A stretch of 64,000 bases of DNA from Halodesulfovibrio aestuarii DSM 17919 = ATCC 29578 (lineage in GTDB: Bacteria > Desulfobacterota > Desulfovibrionia > Desulfovibrionales > Desulfovibrionaceae): assembly GCF_000384815.1 (NCBI RefSeq), contig NZ_ARQF01000021.1:930001-994000 (forward strand), given 5' to 3'. Below the pieces are notes generated by a model. It searched no databases. It saw only the letters and a program-made list of their open reading frames with translations, and was not told where the DNA came from. How positions within the stretch are numbered: the stretch's first letter is position 1; every line of letters starts with the position of its first letter. Below, piece by piece: positions 35,147 to 44,627 of the stretch. The position numbers and the translations under genes are program-made.

Positions 35147-36601
35147 ATGGAACTTTCAAAGAAAACGAAAATCGGTGGGTTGATTAAAAAATATCCCTTT
35201 CTGTTGGACTACTTCGTGGACAAGTCCCCTAAATTTTCTAAACTAAAAAACCCTCTCATGCGTAAAACCATTGGTAGCATTGCCACACTGGAACAGGCGG
35301 CAGGCATGGGAAATATTGACATAGGCGAGCTACTACTAGAAATAACCACCCAAATTTACCATCACACAACTGACAACATAACCATCATAAACTCCAATCA
35401 AGCACCGCCAGATGCTCCCCTTGCCCGTGAAGAACGAATAGAACTGCTGAAAAATATTGTTCTACAGTTACATAACGGTGCACCTATAGACGAAGTGCGC
35501 AAAGAATTCTTAACCCTGTTTCATAATGTATCCCCTGCGGAAATTGGACAAATGGAGCAAAAGCTCGTCGCAGAGGGCATACCGGAAACAGAAATCAAAA
35601 AACTGTGTGAGCTGCATGTTGAGCTATTTGAAAACTCTGTTGCCCAAAGCGAACGCCCTGAACTCCCGAAAGGGCATCCATTGCACTCCTTTCAGGAAGA
35701 AAACAAGCTTGCAGACATAAAATGCAGGGAACTGCTCGATGTAATTAAGGGTGCAAACGAACCCTTGGAATTTTTCGCAGCAAAACCCGGTCTTATTGAA
35801 AGCGTAGAAGACCTTGCAAAAATCATCAGGCATTATGAGCGTAAGGAGAATCAACTTTTCCCGGTTATGGAACGCCACGGGCTCACGGCACCACCGCAAG
35901 TCATGTGGGAACTGCATGACGACATCCGTGCATTGCTCAAAACGGCACGCAAAGCATTTGCAACAGATGATACAAAGGGCACAATCGACGCAGTGCAAAA
36001 CCTTGTCGTTAGCATCTGCGACATGATTTACAAAGAAGAAAACATTCTCTTTCCTATGGTGTTTGAAACGTTCTCCGAAGATGACTGGGCGCAAGTTTAC
36101 TCCGGTGAAAAAGAGATAGGTTACGCATGGATCACCCCCGGTACTGAGTGGAAAACAGCAGAATATCCCGCCGCGACACAAGCAACACAGACTGGAAAAA
36201 TTACACTGGACAAAGGCAAACTGGAACCTCTCGTTATCAACGCCATTCTCAAGTCTCTTCCAGTCGACCTCACATTCGTCAACGCAGACAATAAAGTTGC
36301 ATACTTTTCACAGACACAAGAACGAATATTCCCGCGCAGTGCCGGAATCATCGGGCGAGACGTTGACAACTGCCACCCGCCGAAAAGTGTCCATGTTGTA
36401 GAAAAAATCCTTAAAGCGTTCAAATCCGGTGCCCACGACACCGCCGAGTTCTGGCTAGAACTCAACGGAGTCTTCATCCATATCCGCTACTATGCAGTGC
36501 GTGATACCAACGGCTCCTATCTGGGATGTCTGGAAGTTTCTCAGGATGTGACCGGCATTCGTGCCCTCACAGGCGAGCAACGCCTACTCAGTTGGGAATA
36601 G
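35147..36601 (+). CDS. DUF1858-DUF438-hemerythrin-PAS protein
   Basis: 484-residue cytoplasmic sensor-like protein. Order: DUF1858 (about 8-65, IGGLIKKYPFLLDYF), DUF438 helical part (about 95-165, RIELLKNIVLQLHNGAPIDE), hemerythrin-type HHE bundle (about 180-310, IIRHYERKENQLFP, WELHDDIRALL, YKEENILFPM) and a C-terminal PAS_10 domain (about 365-475) with the diagnostic NCHPPKSVHVVEKI block. Hemerythrin bundles bind a di-iron centre and sense oxygen or nitric oxide, and the PAS_10 module often follows it in anaerobes. There is no output domain such as kinase or DNA-binding, so it probably acts by protein contact. GGAG lies before the ATG. The gene is monocistronic. Confidence 0.88.
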   Translation: MELSKKTKIGGLIKKYPFLLDYFVDKSPKFSKLKNPLMRKTIGSIATLEQAAGMGNIDIGELLLEITTQIYHHTTDNITIINSNQAPPDAPLAREERIELLKNIVLQLHNGAPIDEVRKEFLTLFHNVSPAEIGQMEQKLVAEGIPETEIKKLCELHVELFENSVAQSERPELPKGHPLHSFQEENKLADIKCRELLDVIKGANEPLEFFAAKPGLIESVEDLAKIIRHYERKENQLFPVMERHGLTAPPQVMWELHDDIRALLKTARKAFATDDTKGTIDAVQNLVVSICDMIYKEENILFPMVFETFSEDDWAQVYSGEKEIGYAWITPGTEWKTAEYPAATQATQTGKITLDKGKLEPLVINAILKSLPVDLTFVNADNKVAYFSQTQERIFPRSAGIIGRDVDNCHPPKSVHVVEKILKAFKSGAHDTAEFWLELNGVFIHIRYYAVRDTNGSYLGCLEVSQDVTGIRALTGEQRLLSWE

Positions 36602-37015
36602 ATGCACTATTCCTTGAATGCAGCGGAATTAAACATCAACACTGATGCAGTATATGTGCATAACTGATGGACATTCGGTTTTGTGCAAAAAAGTTTACAC
36701 TTCTCCGCCGTGCTGTGTACAGACCATACCTCAGCAATATATTCACCGCATCAAATTACAAAAAAAGGGTGGAGTTATTACTCCACCCTTTTTTTTTATG
36801 AAACACTCAAACGCAGTACTGTCGCTACAAAATCATGTGTCAGACTTAAGAGCTTAACGCTACATCATGTGATATGTTGCGCAAATTATGTACAGTTTAG
36901 ACATTCAATACTAGCTGCAAACAGTCTGCAACACATTTGAGGCAAAAATATTAGGCTTACTATCTGAAAAAGCAGCAGACTGAGACACAAACGCATTCCA
37001 CAGTCCCACCACTTT
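36602..37015. other. Intergenic region with terminator
   Basis: Only the strong terminator at 36760-36798 is recognisable. The 150 bases before it are long for a 3' end and the 200 after it hold no gene. Confidence 0.35.
36760..36798. terminator. Bidirectional terminator
   Basis: 15-bp stem AAAAAAGGGTGGAGT with its complement around a 4-base loop, then TTTTTTTTATG. It serves the PAS gene on the plus strand and possibly the lipoprotein gene on the minus strand. Confidence 0.9.
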
Positions 37016-37405
37016 TTATTCTTTATTATTCCATTTAAACATATGCCATCCACCTTGTGAATTAAGCATATGTTTACCTGCGGCAACGAGGGCATTGTTA
37101 ATTTGTTTCAATAAGTGCGAAGGAGCATATGTCACACCGCTTTGAGCGTCTGTAATAGCAACCCCTTGTTGATTTAATGCAAAGATATGGTTGTCAGCAT
37201 CCACCCAAAAAATAGCCTGATCGGCCTTTACAAGTACACCATCGCCCACAGATTCCTCAGACCATACATCGAGTTTATCTCTTTGAGTCGGCAATACAAT
37301 GGAATATACAAGTTTACTATAGGCTCCATCCGGTGCAGAATCCCCACAGCCAGCAAGCAGCATACAACAAAGAAAACTTATTAGTATGTATTGAACACGA
37401 AGCAT
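37016..37405 (-). CDS. Small lipoprotein of unknown function (129 aa)
   Basis: Lipobox LLAGC with lipidated Cys at residue 20 after a typical signal (YILISFLCCMLLAGC). The following residues GDSAPDG give Asp at +3. The mature part of about 110 residues is beta-rich (AYSKLVYSIVLPTQRDKLDV, AIFWVDADNHIFALNQQG) and ends in a helix with KHMLNSQGGWHMF. No family recognised. Monocistronic. Confidence 0.65.
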   Translation of the reverse strand: MLRVQYILISFLCCMLLAGCGDSAPDGAYSKLVYSIVLPTQRDKLDVWSEESVGDGVLVKADQAIFWVDADNHIFALNQQGVAITDAQSGVTYAPSHLLKQINNALVAAGKHMLNSQGGWHMFKWNNKE

Positions 37406-37510
37406 ACTCCCTCCATCAATAAAAAGATGCGTAAGCCTATCACATCATACAACATATGCAAAGCTCGATATTAGCTATCGCATTAGATTTTGGAATTACT
37501 TCACGCAAAA

Positions 37511-37924
37511 ATGACACAATGCTACTCCTTCCATCAACAATCTTATGTTTACCAGCAATGCAACAGTCACACTCTGCAAGAAAAGTTAACATCTCATCAG
37601 ATACATCCAGCCGTAGACTCCGCAGTTTTTATGACGTATATAACACCAATGGAACAAGTTCATCAGCAAAAAGCGGCTAAATTGCCGCCGTTTACAAAAT
37701 ACACATATTCTCGTGAAGGCATAGATTGCGTCCTCTTTTTTGACGAAAGAAAAAGATGGCGCATGACCATTAACGACATCACCTCAGATGCCAAATTCAA
37801 AAAGCCGGAATCTTGTCTGGAAGAACTGGTAGGCAACGAAATCATGACTGCCTGGGGTGTGGACTCTTCGATTCTCGCTCTAATACCAATTGATCTGGAT
37901 CTTTGGAAACGCCACAAAGCATAA
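37511..37924 (+). CDS. Hypothetical protein (about 137 aa, start uncertain)
   Basis: Unrecognised. The C-terminal half looks protein-like: KLPPFTKYTYSREGIDCVLF, DERKRWRMTINDITSDAKF and MTAWGVDSSILALIP. It ends in LWKRHKA. The first 50 residues are Gln/His/Ser-rich and may not be translated. No candidate start (ATG at 37511, 37631 or 37652, TTG at 37490) has a clear ribosome site. A good terminator follows at 37974, which supports a real transcript. Confidence 0.45.
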   Translation: MTQCYSFHQQSYVYQQCNSHTLQEKLTSHQIHPAVDSAVFMTYITPMEQVHQQKAAKLPPFTKYTYSREGIDCVLFFDERKRWRMTINDITSDAKFKKPESCLEELVGNEIMTAWGVDSSILALIPIDLDLWKRHKA

Positions 37925-37973
37925 CATTTTCTCTTTAACGCTACTGCTTCGCGCAGTGTTGTTGCAGGCAGAC

Positions 37974-38007
37974 CGGTCCCTGACAAAAAACGTCAGGGAC
38001 TTTTTTT
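37974..38007 (+). terminator. Terminator of the small hypothetical gene
   Basis: 9-bp stem GTCCCTGAC/GTCAGGGAC with a 7-base A-rich loop and TTTTTTT. Confidence 0.9.
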
Positions 38008-38014
38008 GGGATAA

Positions 38015-38056
38015 ATAAAAACCCCGCCCAGACTCCAAATGGAGACCGAACGGGGC
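38015..38056 (-). terminator. Terminator of the rhodanese gene
   Basis: On the minus strand GCCCCGTTCGG...GACTGGGCGGGG forms a two-part stem with an inner CTCC-ATTT-GGAG hairpin and runs into TTTTTATTT. Confidence 0.75.
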
Positions 38057-38112
38057 ACTTTTAGTAACTAAACACAATAGAGCACAACATCTGTGCTCCT
38101 ACGCTGCTTATC

Positions 38113-38676
38113 TTATGTATTCTTTGTGGTCACACCACATGAAACACCCGTGCATAACGGGGTTTTATTCCACGGCATCAGCATCAACAAACGCGCCATA
38201 CCACAGCTACCAGTAATCCCTGCAAAGATCATAGCTGCACCGAAGAATCCTACAAGTACGAGAAATGTTTTCGATACAGTAAAAGCAAGCAACAGCGTTA
38301 CCAGCAATAACGAGCCGACAGCAATAAGAACCTGACGATTCAGCGGAATACGTTTAACGCCCTGCTTTACCGGCCATCCGTTTCTACCCCATTCCACAAT
38401 CCCGCCATCAAGCACGGCTGAATCGACAGAACCTGCAACCGCTTCAGCGGCCTGCAGAGCCCTACTTCCAGAATGGCAAACAAAGACAACCTTCTTCTCC
38501 GCACCAACCGTCTTCTTAACACGTTCCGCGGAAACCAGATCAAACGGCATTAATATAGCATCAGGAATTTCCTGTTCCAGAATCTCCGTAGGAGTTCGTA
38601 CATCTAACAACACGGCCTTATCTTCATGAAGCAACTTCGCAACCGAGGCTGCATTCATTTTTTCTACTGTACTCAT
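38113..38676 (-). CDS. Membrane-anchored rhodanese (YgaP-like)
   Basis: 187 residues. The N-terminal 110 residues form a rhodanese domain with LLDVRTPTEILEQEIPDA and the catalytic Cys67 loop CHSGSR. The C-terminal part is a DUF2892-type pair of membrane helices (LIAVGSLLLVTLLLAFTV, LVGFFGAAMIFAGITG). It ends with Cys-containing CGMARLLMLMPW, typical of YgaP. Such proteins take up or transfer sulfane sulfur at the inner face of the membrane, sensible in a sulfur-respiring cell. AAGGAG lies 7 bases before the ATG. Monocistronic and divergent from ychF. Confidence 0.88.
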   Translation of the reverse strand: MSTVEKMNAASVAKLLHEDKAVLLDVRTPTEILEQEIPDAILMPFDLVSAERVKKTVGAEKKVVFVCHSGSRALQAAEAVAGSVDSAVLDGGIVEWGRNGWPVKQGVKRIPLNRQVLIAVGSLLLVTLLLAFTVSKTFLVLVGFFGAAMIFAGITGSCGMARLLMLMPWNKTPLCTGVSCGVTTKNT

Positions 38677-38845
38677 TTCAGCACTCCTTGTTTAAATAAC
38701 AAGCCTTATTATTAGGAATAATATCTAGTAAGAAAAATTTGTCAACTAAATACAACTCACCCTAACGACTCACGCCAACGGCAAAAAACGTATTGAAAAT
38801 CATACCTCGCAGGAGAAAGAAATTGTGTTTCAGGCTAAAAAGAAT

Positions 38846-38865
38846 TATAGCCGCGCGGAGCTATA
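38846..38865. repeat. Inverted repeat upstream of ychF
   Basis: TATAGC/GCTATA separated by CGCGCGGA, about 30 bases before the ychF start. Possible regulator site or leader hairpin, not matched to a known factor. Confidence 0.3.
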
Positions 38866-38895
38866 GATTTAGAAATCATTCTGGAGAAAAAAGTT

Positions 38896-39996
38896 ATGGC
38901 ACTGAGCATCGGTATCGTTGGGCTTCCCAACGTGGGTAAGTCTACCCTTTTTAACGCCCTCACAAAGGCACAGAACGCAGAGTCTGCGAACTATCCTTTC
39001 TGTACTATTGAACCCAACAAAGCGACTGTTCCTGTGCCGGACAAGCGCATCGAAACTCTTACAGAGATTGCAAATCCACAGCGCACACTGCACGCGACTG
39101 TAGACTTTATTGATATTGCGGGTCTTGTCCGTGGCGCAAGTCAGGGCGAGGGTCTTGGCAACCAATTCCTTGGTAACATCCGTGAAGCAGCTGCAATCTT
39201 ACAGGTTGTCCGTTGTTTTGATGACGAAAATATTACGCACGTAGACGGTTCTGTTAATCCGATCCGTGACATTGAAACCATTGAAACTGAATTGCTGCTT
39301 GCAGATGTACAGTCTGTTGAAAAACGGCATGACAAATTGGTTCGTTCCACTCGTGGTAACAAAGCAATGATCCCTGTTGTGAACGGCATTAAAGAGCTGC
39401 TTGACCACCTGAATGAAGGTAATCCGGCGTCTACTTTTGCCAAACGCGACAGTGACGTTTTGGCAGACCAGCTCAAAGAGCTGTCACTGCTTACAGATAA
39501 GAAAATTATTTATTGCGCCAACGTTGATGAAGACGGCCTTGCAGAAGACAACGAACATGTGAACAAACTGCGTGAATTCGCAGCAGGTCGCGGTTGTCAG
39601 CTGGTAAAAATCTGCGCAAAGGTTGAAGAAGAACTGCAGGGTCTCGAAGATGAAGAGGCACAGGAACTTCTTGAGTCTTACGGTATCAACGAAAGCGGCC
39701 TCGTACAGGTCATTCAGACCAGCTACAAAACACTCGGACTTATCTGCTACTTTACAGTAGGCGTTAAAGAAGTTCGTGCATGGACTATCGTTGACGGATA
39801 CACTGCCCCTCAGGCAGCAGGCGTTATCCATACCGACTTTGAACGTGGATTCATTCGCGCAGAAGTAATCGCGTATGATGCTTTTGTAGAAAATAAAACC
39901 GAAGCAGCTTGCCGTTCCATCGGCGCTCTGCGCTCTGAAGGTAAAGAATATATCGTTAAAGATGGGGATGTTGTTCACTTCCTCTTTAATGTATAG
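38896..39996 (+). CDS. ychF: Redox-regulated ATPase YchF (OLA1 family)
   Basis: 366-residue Obg-related P-loop protein that prefers ATP over GTP and associates with ribosomes. The start is [20 protein letters not shown] with G1 GLPNVGKS (9-16). [13 protein letters not shown] is the family switch [18 protein letters not shown] the G3 region, and the TGS domain at the C terminus ends VVHFLFNV. All are standard, as is the length. GGAG lies before the ATG. Highly conserved housekeeping gene. Confidence 0.97.
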   Translation: MALSIGIVGLPNVGKSTLFNALTKAQNAESANYPFCTIEPNKATVPVPDKRIETLTEIANPQRTLHATVDFIDIAGLVRGASQGEGLGNQFLGNIREAAAILQVVRCFDDENITHVDGSVNPIRDIETIETELLLADVQSVEKRHDKLVRSTRGNKAMIPVVNGIKELLDHLNEGNPASTFAKRDSDVLADQLKELSLLTDKKIIYCANVDEDGLAEDNEHVNKLREFAAGRGCQLVKICAKVEEELQGLEDEEAQELLESYGINESGLVQVIQTSYKTLGLICYFTVGVKEVRAWTIVDGYTAPQAAGVIHTDFERGFIRAEVIAYDAFVENKTEAACRSIGALRSEGKEYIVKDGDVVHFLFNV

Positions 39997-40018
39997 TACA
40001 CAGTTTCCAAGCTGATAA

Positions 40019-40050
40019 GGTTACCCTGTTATTGCAGGGTAACCTGTTTG
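40019..40050 (+). terminator. Hairpin after ychF
   Basis: GGTTACCCTG/CAGGGTAACC with a 6-base loop, followed by only TGTTTG. The T run is weak, so read-through to the next gene (11 bases on) is possible. Confidence 0.55.
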
Positions 40051-40060
40051 GGAGGAACTT

Positions 40061-40951
40061 GTGAACAAACGCCATGCAGGACTCATCTCTGTTATATTCT
40101 GTTTCTTATCCACTATTCTTTTCTACTCTACAGTCCACAGCGTTACACTCGCAGAGATTCGTGCCCGTGGGGAACTGTATCATCTAGGTGTTCCTTACGC
40201 ACGCTTTGCAAACACCAACGCAGACGGGCTTGATTGCGCCCTTATCCGCCGTTTTGCGCATCGCATTGGTGTCCGATACAAATTCGTCCCCACCAGCTGG
40301 GAAAATGCCATCCCTGATCTCACTGGAATACGCCCGGCGCTGCCCGGTTCCAGCCAATCTGTTACCCCGATACGCGGGGACATCCTTGCAAACGGCCTGA
40401 GCATAATTCCGGAACGCAAGCGTTACGTATTATTTTCCAAGCCGACATTTACCGCACAAGTCTGGTTACTTGCAAAACCGGACGCCGATATCGACCCAAT
40501 CCACCCCACCGGTTCTGTTGAAAGAGACATCAAAAGCACACTTGAAAAAACTGCCGGAAAAACGGTCTACGGCATTAAAAATCTTTGTATTGATGTCAGA
40601 CTGTTCCCCGACTTGCTCCACACTGCCGGTTCTGCGGAAAATGTGCCGCTTGGCACACTTCCGCAACCTATTTCTTTTGTAAAATCTCCGTATTCAATCT
40701 TTCTCATGGAATCTCCAAGTGCTTTAATGGCATTAGGGATCTGGCCATACTCTTTTAAGATCATTGGCCCCGTAGCAAAGCAGCAAAATATGGGCGCAGC
40801 ATTTGCTCCAACGTCTGTGGAACTCAAAGAAGAGTTCGATCGATTTTTAACTGAAGTATGGACAAGTGGTGAATACCAAAAACTTGTCGCCAGCTACTAT
40901 CCAAACTCATTCTCGTATTTCAAAACGTTTTTCACGAAGAGTTCGCCGTAA
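40061..40951 (+). CDS. Periplasmic amino-acid-type binding protein (SBP family 3)
   Basis: 296 residues starting at a GTG with GGGAGGA 5 bases upstream. A Sec signal (HAGLISVIFCFLSTILFYST) is followed by a Venus-flytrap domain: LAEIRARGELYHLGVPYARF, a lobe hinge segment DILANGLSIIPERKRYVLFS (the SBP_bac_3 signature) and a C-terminal helix EEFDRFLTEVWTSGEYQKL. There is no ABC permease or ATPase gene nearby. The stop TAA overlaps the ATG of a hybrid histidine kinase by one base. The natural reading is that this is the sensory subunit for that kinase, a split version of BvgS/EvgS in which such domains are fused. Confidence 0.85.
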   Translation: MNKRHAGLISVIFCFLSTILFYSTVHSVTLAEIRARGELYHLGVPYARFANTNADGLDCALIRRFAHRIGVRYKFVPTSWENAIPDLTGIRPALPGSSQSVTPIRGDILANGLSIIPERKRYVLFSKPTFTAQVWLLAKPDADIDPIHPTGSVERDIKSTLEKTAGKTVYGIKNLCIDVRLFPDLLHTAGSAENVPLGTLPQPISFVKSPYSIFLMESPSALMALGIWPYSFKIIGPVAKQQNMGAAFAPTSVELKEEFDRFLTEVWTSGEYQKLVASYYPNSFSYFKTFFTKSSP

Positions 40952-43900
40952 TGAAGAAGCCGCTAGAGCAACTTTTTGAGAGTAAAAAACCGCTCAATCT
41001 AATACTAATACTCTGTGCCATTATCGTATGCGCATTTTTAGCACTGGGTATCCTGTTACACCGCTCTCAATTCTCATTACAACAGATTAAACAGGAACAG
41101 TTTAATAACGATTCACAAAAAGTTGCCAGCGCATTCAAAGACTATTTTACTGAACGCAACAGAGATTTGCAGACCCTTACAACTACGCAGGTTTTCTCCA
41201 GCTACTATCACAACAAGGCTCTTGGCATATCACTTGATTACGGTATGCGCGCCATCATTTCTGATATAGAACTGGTGCTGCAACGCTTTATTATGGAATG
41301 CAAGGTTCAGGGAGAATATATTTTCCCCGAAGTTAATTTTATTGATTACAAATACAATCTTCGTATCCGTGCAACAGCGCCACTCAAAAATGGCTCACCC
41401 GTCCATATTGAAACAATTACAGAAAAACATCCCTTTTCCCCCGGCGCCACACTTCAGTTTGAGCAGCACAATCAACAGAAGTTACTACGCATGAACATTC
41501 CCTATTTCATTATGGGTAAACACGTTGGTGAAATCACAGCAACACTGTCCTCCGAGGCCATCAAAAGATATTTACTCCTGCTCCAAAATTCTGAAAAATT
41601 TAACATCATCCTACTCTACGACAATATTCCTTTCACACGGATCATTACAACGCCCAACCTTACGTATGACGTTGAAAAACTTTCTGCAGGTCCTCCAAAC
41701 ACCTCGTACCAGCTAAACGAGGCCGCATATTTAAACAACATTCCCGTTCCTATGAAAGTACGCCTCGTTCCTGTAATGAATCGTAAAGTCATGGCAATAT
41801 CGTTCATAGAGGTAGCCAACCTCAAACGCGGACAGTTTTCTAACAACATTCTTCTCATTTTTTACGCAGTGTTTCTTGCAGCTGCGACAAGCATAGCGAT
41901 TGCTGCCCACGTTATAATAAAAAACATGTCCCTTTCCAGAAGCCTTAAGGAAGTCGCAGCCAGCAAAAAAGTAACAGCAGATAACCTTCTCAAACTGCAA
42001 TCAGAAATCGTGGTTCGACGCAGGGCAGAAATACGCGCACTAACAGCACGGCAAAAAGCCGAACAGCTAACGCACGTGGTACCAAGCGCCGTTTTCACCG
42101 TTACCATGGACAGACGAATTGACAGTTGGAACAAGCGTGCAGAGGAACTCACAGGATATAGAGCGATTGAGATTATAGGCCGTTCGTGCTCAGAGCTCTT
42201 TCTGGACACATGCAAAGACGAGTGCGCACTCTATCCCCACACGCAAAGCCCCACCTGCGGAAGGCAACACTCATTAAGACAGAAACACGGCGGGCTGCGG
42301 AGCATCATCAAAAATACAGAACCGATGCTTGACGGCTTCGGGCAAATTATCGGTCTGATAGAGTGTTTTGAAGACATCACCGATCAGCAAAAAACCCTTG
42401 CGGCACTGGCAAAGACAGAAGCAAACTACCGCGACATTATCCAGAACGCGCAGGATGGCATTTTCCAAAGTACCCTTTCCGGAGAAATTCTAAACGCCAA
42501 CCCAGCATTTTTGAATATTTTTGAATTCTCTTCTGTAGAGGAAATGCGCAGCTCTTTTCGCGGGTTTGAGAATCATTTTTATGTAAATAAGACCAGACGG
42601 GCAGAATTCGTCAACACGATGCTCAAAAAACGGTTTGTGTCCAACTTTGAGTCACAAATACGGACTAACAACGGACGAACACTCTGGATAATGGAAAGTG
42701 CCCGACTACGCACATCTCCCGACGGTTCCATACGTTTCGAAGGATTCGTACGCGACATTACTTTGCAAAAAGAAGCCGAACATAACCTTATCGCTGCCAA
42801 AGAAGCAGCAGAATCCGCCAACGTAGCAAAAAACAACTTTCTCGCTAACATCAGTCACGAGCTGCGAACACCGATGAACGCAATTATCGGTATTTCCGAA
42901 CTTAGTCTGCGATCTGAAAAAGATCCCGAACGCAAGCGGAACATGGAAGTTCTCTACAGGGCTTCAAGTTCACTGCTCAACCTGCTGAATGACCTTCTCG
43001 ACTTCTCCGCCATCGAATCCAACGCCCTTTCACTCAAATTTGCTCCGTTCTCTGTAAGGAATATGCTGCAAAACATTCGAGATCTTATGCGAGGAGAAGC
43101 GAGTAAAAAAAATCTCAACTTTCTCGTCACAGCAGACGACTCCATTCCGTCATTACTTACAGGTGACAAAGAACGTATTAAGCAAATACTTGTTAACCTC
43201 ATCTGGAACGCACTCAAGTTCACCAACCACGGGAACGTAAGCGTTACCTGTGCTGCCCGGCCCATCGATAATACTACCAATGACAAAGATGAAACTGACA
43301 AAAGCACACTGCCTCTGAATAATCAGACAGGGCAAAAAAAAGTTATGCTCACCTGCGCTGTCACCGACACCGGCATCGGCATCCCGTCGGAAAGCCTTGA
43401 AGAAATTTTTGAGAGCTTCGCACAATTACAAGCCTTCGACGTCGCACCACATGGCGGCGTCGGCCTCGGGCTTGCTATATCGCAACGCCTTGCAGTGCGT
43501 ATGGGCGGCACCATTACAGTGGAAAGCACTGTTGAAGTTGGGTCTACATTCACAGTTAAAATTCCATGTCTTATTTCTGAAGACAAAGCCGAGTCTGCCC
43601 ATATCATTTACGAAGAATCACAACATGATGTTGCTCCAATGCAATCACTCAATGTCCTTGTGGCAGAAGATAACGAATTCAGTCAGGAAGTGTTGACCAA
43701 AATGCTTAAGGAAGACGGGCACACGGTATTCCTTGCTGAAAACGGCAAGCAAGTACTCGAAATGCTCACCAGCATTACTGTGGACATAATTCTCATGGAT
43801 GTCCAAATGCCAATACTTGACGGTCTGGAGACTATTAAACGGATCCGCGCGGGTGAAGTGCCGGACCTTGACGTTACTATCCCTATCATAACTATCAGTG

Positions 43901-44448
43901 CGCACGATTCCATTACATCAAAAGACAACTTCCACGATGGTGAAGTAACAGAATGGCTGCAAAAGCCAATCACGCTCTATGCACTGCAACAGGTGCTGCG
44001 TTCCGTTTTCAAAAACAACCAGCCTGCAGAAAGAACAACCTTCACACACAATTCTGCATTGCCAAATACAGAGTATTCTACTACTCCAATGCTCGTAAAT
44101 ATCGAGACTATTTCTACAATGGTGAATGGTAAACAGAATATTATTCAGACAGTATTGAACACGTATCTAACATCACTGCCCGTCTCTCTTGAACTGCTTA
44201 AAAATGCGTTTGCAGAAGCGAATGAAGACGAAATATTGCGTCTTACACATAGCCTCAAAGCAACTATGGGCTCCGTAGGCGCATTGCCACTCGCTGAGGC
44301 AGCCAAAAAAATGGAACAGCTCACACGTGAAAACGCTCTGCCGGAAGCACAGCAGTTGCTCGACAACTTTATTGCCAATGCAGAAGAGTCTCTTGAAGAA
44401 ATAAGCATCTACCTTGCACAACAACAGCGTGAAAAACACGTTTCCTAA
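40951..44448 (+). CDS. Hybrid histidine kinase (PAS-PAS-HisKA-HATPase-REC-HPt)
   Basis: 1165-residue membrane kinase. Transmembrane helix 1 is near 16-37, a periplasmic sensor of about 260 residues follows, and transmembrane helix 2 is near 303-325. Two PAS domains lie at about 370-490 and 495-615. HisKA has His636 in ANISHELRTPM. HATPase shows NLIWNALKFT, DTGIGIP and GVGLGLAIS. The receiver has Asp950 in LMDVQMP and its Lys in LQKP. HPt has His1100 in LTHSLKATMG. A complete phosphorelay His-Asp-His is therefore present and needs only a downstream response regulator. It starts at the stop codon of the binding-protein gene (TAATG), so the two are coupled. The next response regulator, at 46424, is separated by pgm and may or may not be the partner. 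Confidence 0.95.
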   Translation: MKKPLEQLFESKKPLNLILILCAIIVCAFLALGILLHRSQFSLQQIKQEQFNNDSQKVASAFKDYFTERNRDLQTLTTTQVFSSYYHNKALGISLDYGMRAIISDIELVLQRFIMECKVQGEYIFPEVNFIDYKYNLRIRATAPLKNGSPVHIETITEKHPFSPGATLQFEQHNQQKLLRMNIPYFIMGKHVGEITATLSSEAIKRYLLLLQNSEKFNIILLYDNIPFTRIITTPNLTYDVEKLSAGPPNTSYQLNEAAYLNNIPVPMKVRLVPVMNRKVMAISFIEVANLKRGQFSNNILLIFYAVFLAAATSIAIAAHVIIKNMSLSRSLKEVAASKKVTADNLLKLQSEIVVRRRAEIRALTARQKAEQLTHVVPSAVFTVTMDRRIDSWNKRAEELTGYRAIEIIGRSCSELFLDTCKDECALYPHTQSPTCGRQHSLRQKHGGLRSIIKNTEPMLDGFGQIIGLIECFEDITDQQKTLAALAKTEANYRDIIQNAQDGIFQSTLSGEILNANPAFLNIFEFSSVEEMRSSFRGFENHFYVNKTRRAEFVNTMLKKRFVSNFESQIRTNNGRTLWIMESARLRTSPDGSIRFEGFVRDITLQKEAEHNLIAAKEAAESANVAKNNFLANISHELRTPMNAIIGISELSLRSEKDPERKRNMEVLYRASSSLLNLLNDLLDFSAIESNALSLKFAPFSVRNMLQNIRDLMRGEASKKNLNFLVTADDSIPSLLTGDKERIKQILVNLIWNALKFTNHGNVSVTCAARPIDNTTNDKDETDKSTLPLNNQTGQKKVMLTCAVTDTGIGIPSESLEEIFESFAQLQAFDVAPHGGVGLGLAISQRLAVRMGGTITVESTVEVGSTFTVKIPCLISEDKAESAHIIYEESQHDVAPMQSLNVLVAEDNEFSQEVLTKMLKEDGHTVFLAENGKQVLEMLTSITVDIILMDVQMPILDGLETIKRIRAGEVPDLDVTIPIITISAHDSITSKDNFHDGEVTEWLQKPITLYALQQVLRSVFKNNQPAERTTFTHNSALPNTEYSTTPMLVNIETISTMVNGKQNIIQTVLNTYLTSLPVSLELLKNAFAEANEDEILRLTHSLKATMGSVGALPLAEAAKKMEQLTRENALPEAQQLLDNFIANAEESLEEISIYLAQQQREKHVS

Positions 44449-44555
44449 CGTTTTTTCATTTTCGTTTTCTGCTTTTGGCACCCCTAAAAGATATCAAAAG
44501 CTCGCCAAAGCGTGCTTCCAAAAGCAACGATAATACGTCAATTATCCTTCAGATT

Positions 44556-44567
44556 CGGTGTACACCG
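44556..44567. repeat. 12-bp palindrome upstream of pgm
   Basis: CGGTGTACACCG, perfect, about 60 bases before the pgm start. Candidate operator or part of a promoter. No known regulator assigned. Confidence 0.4.
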
Positions 44568-44627
44568 TGATAAAATTTCGCACTGAACTGGCTAGAATAT
44601 AAAGAAAACAATACGAGGAAGCACATA

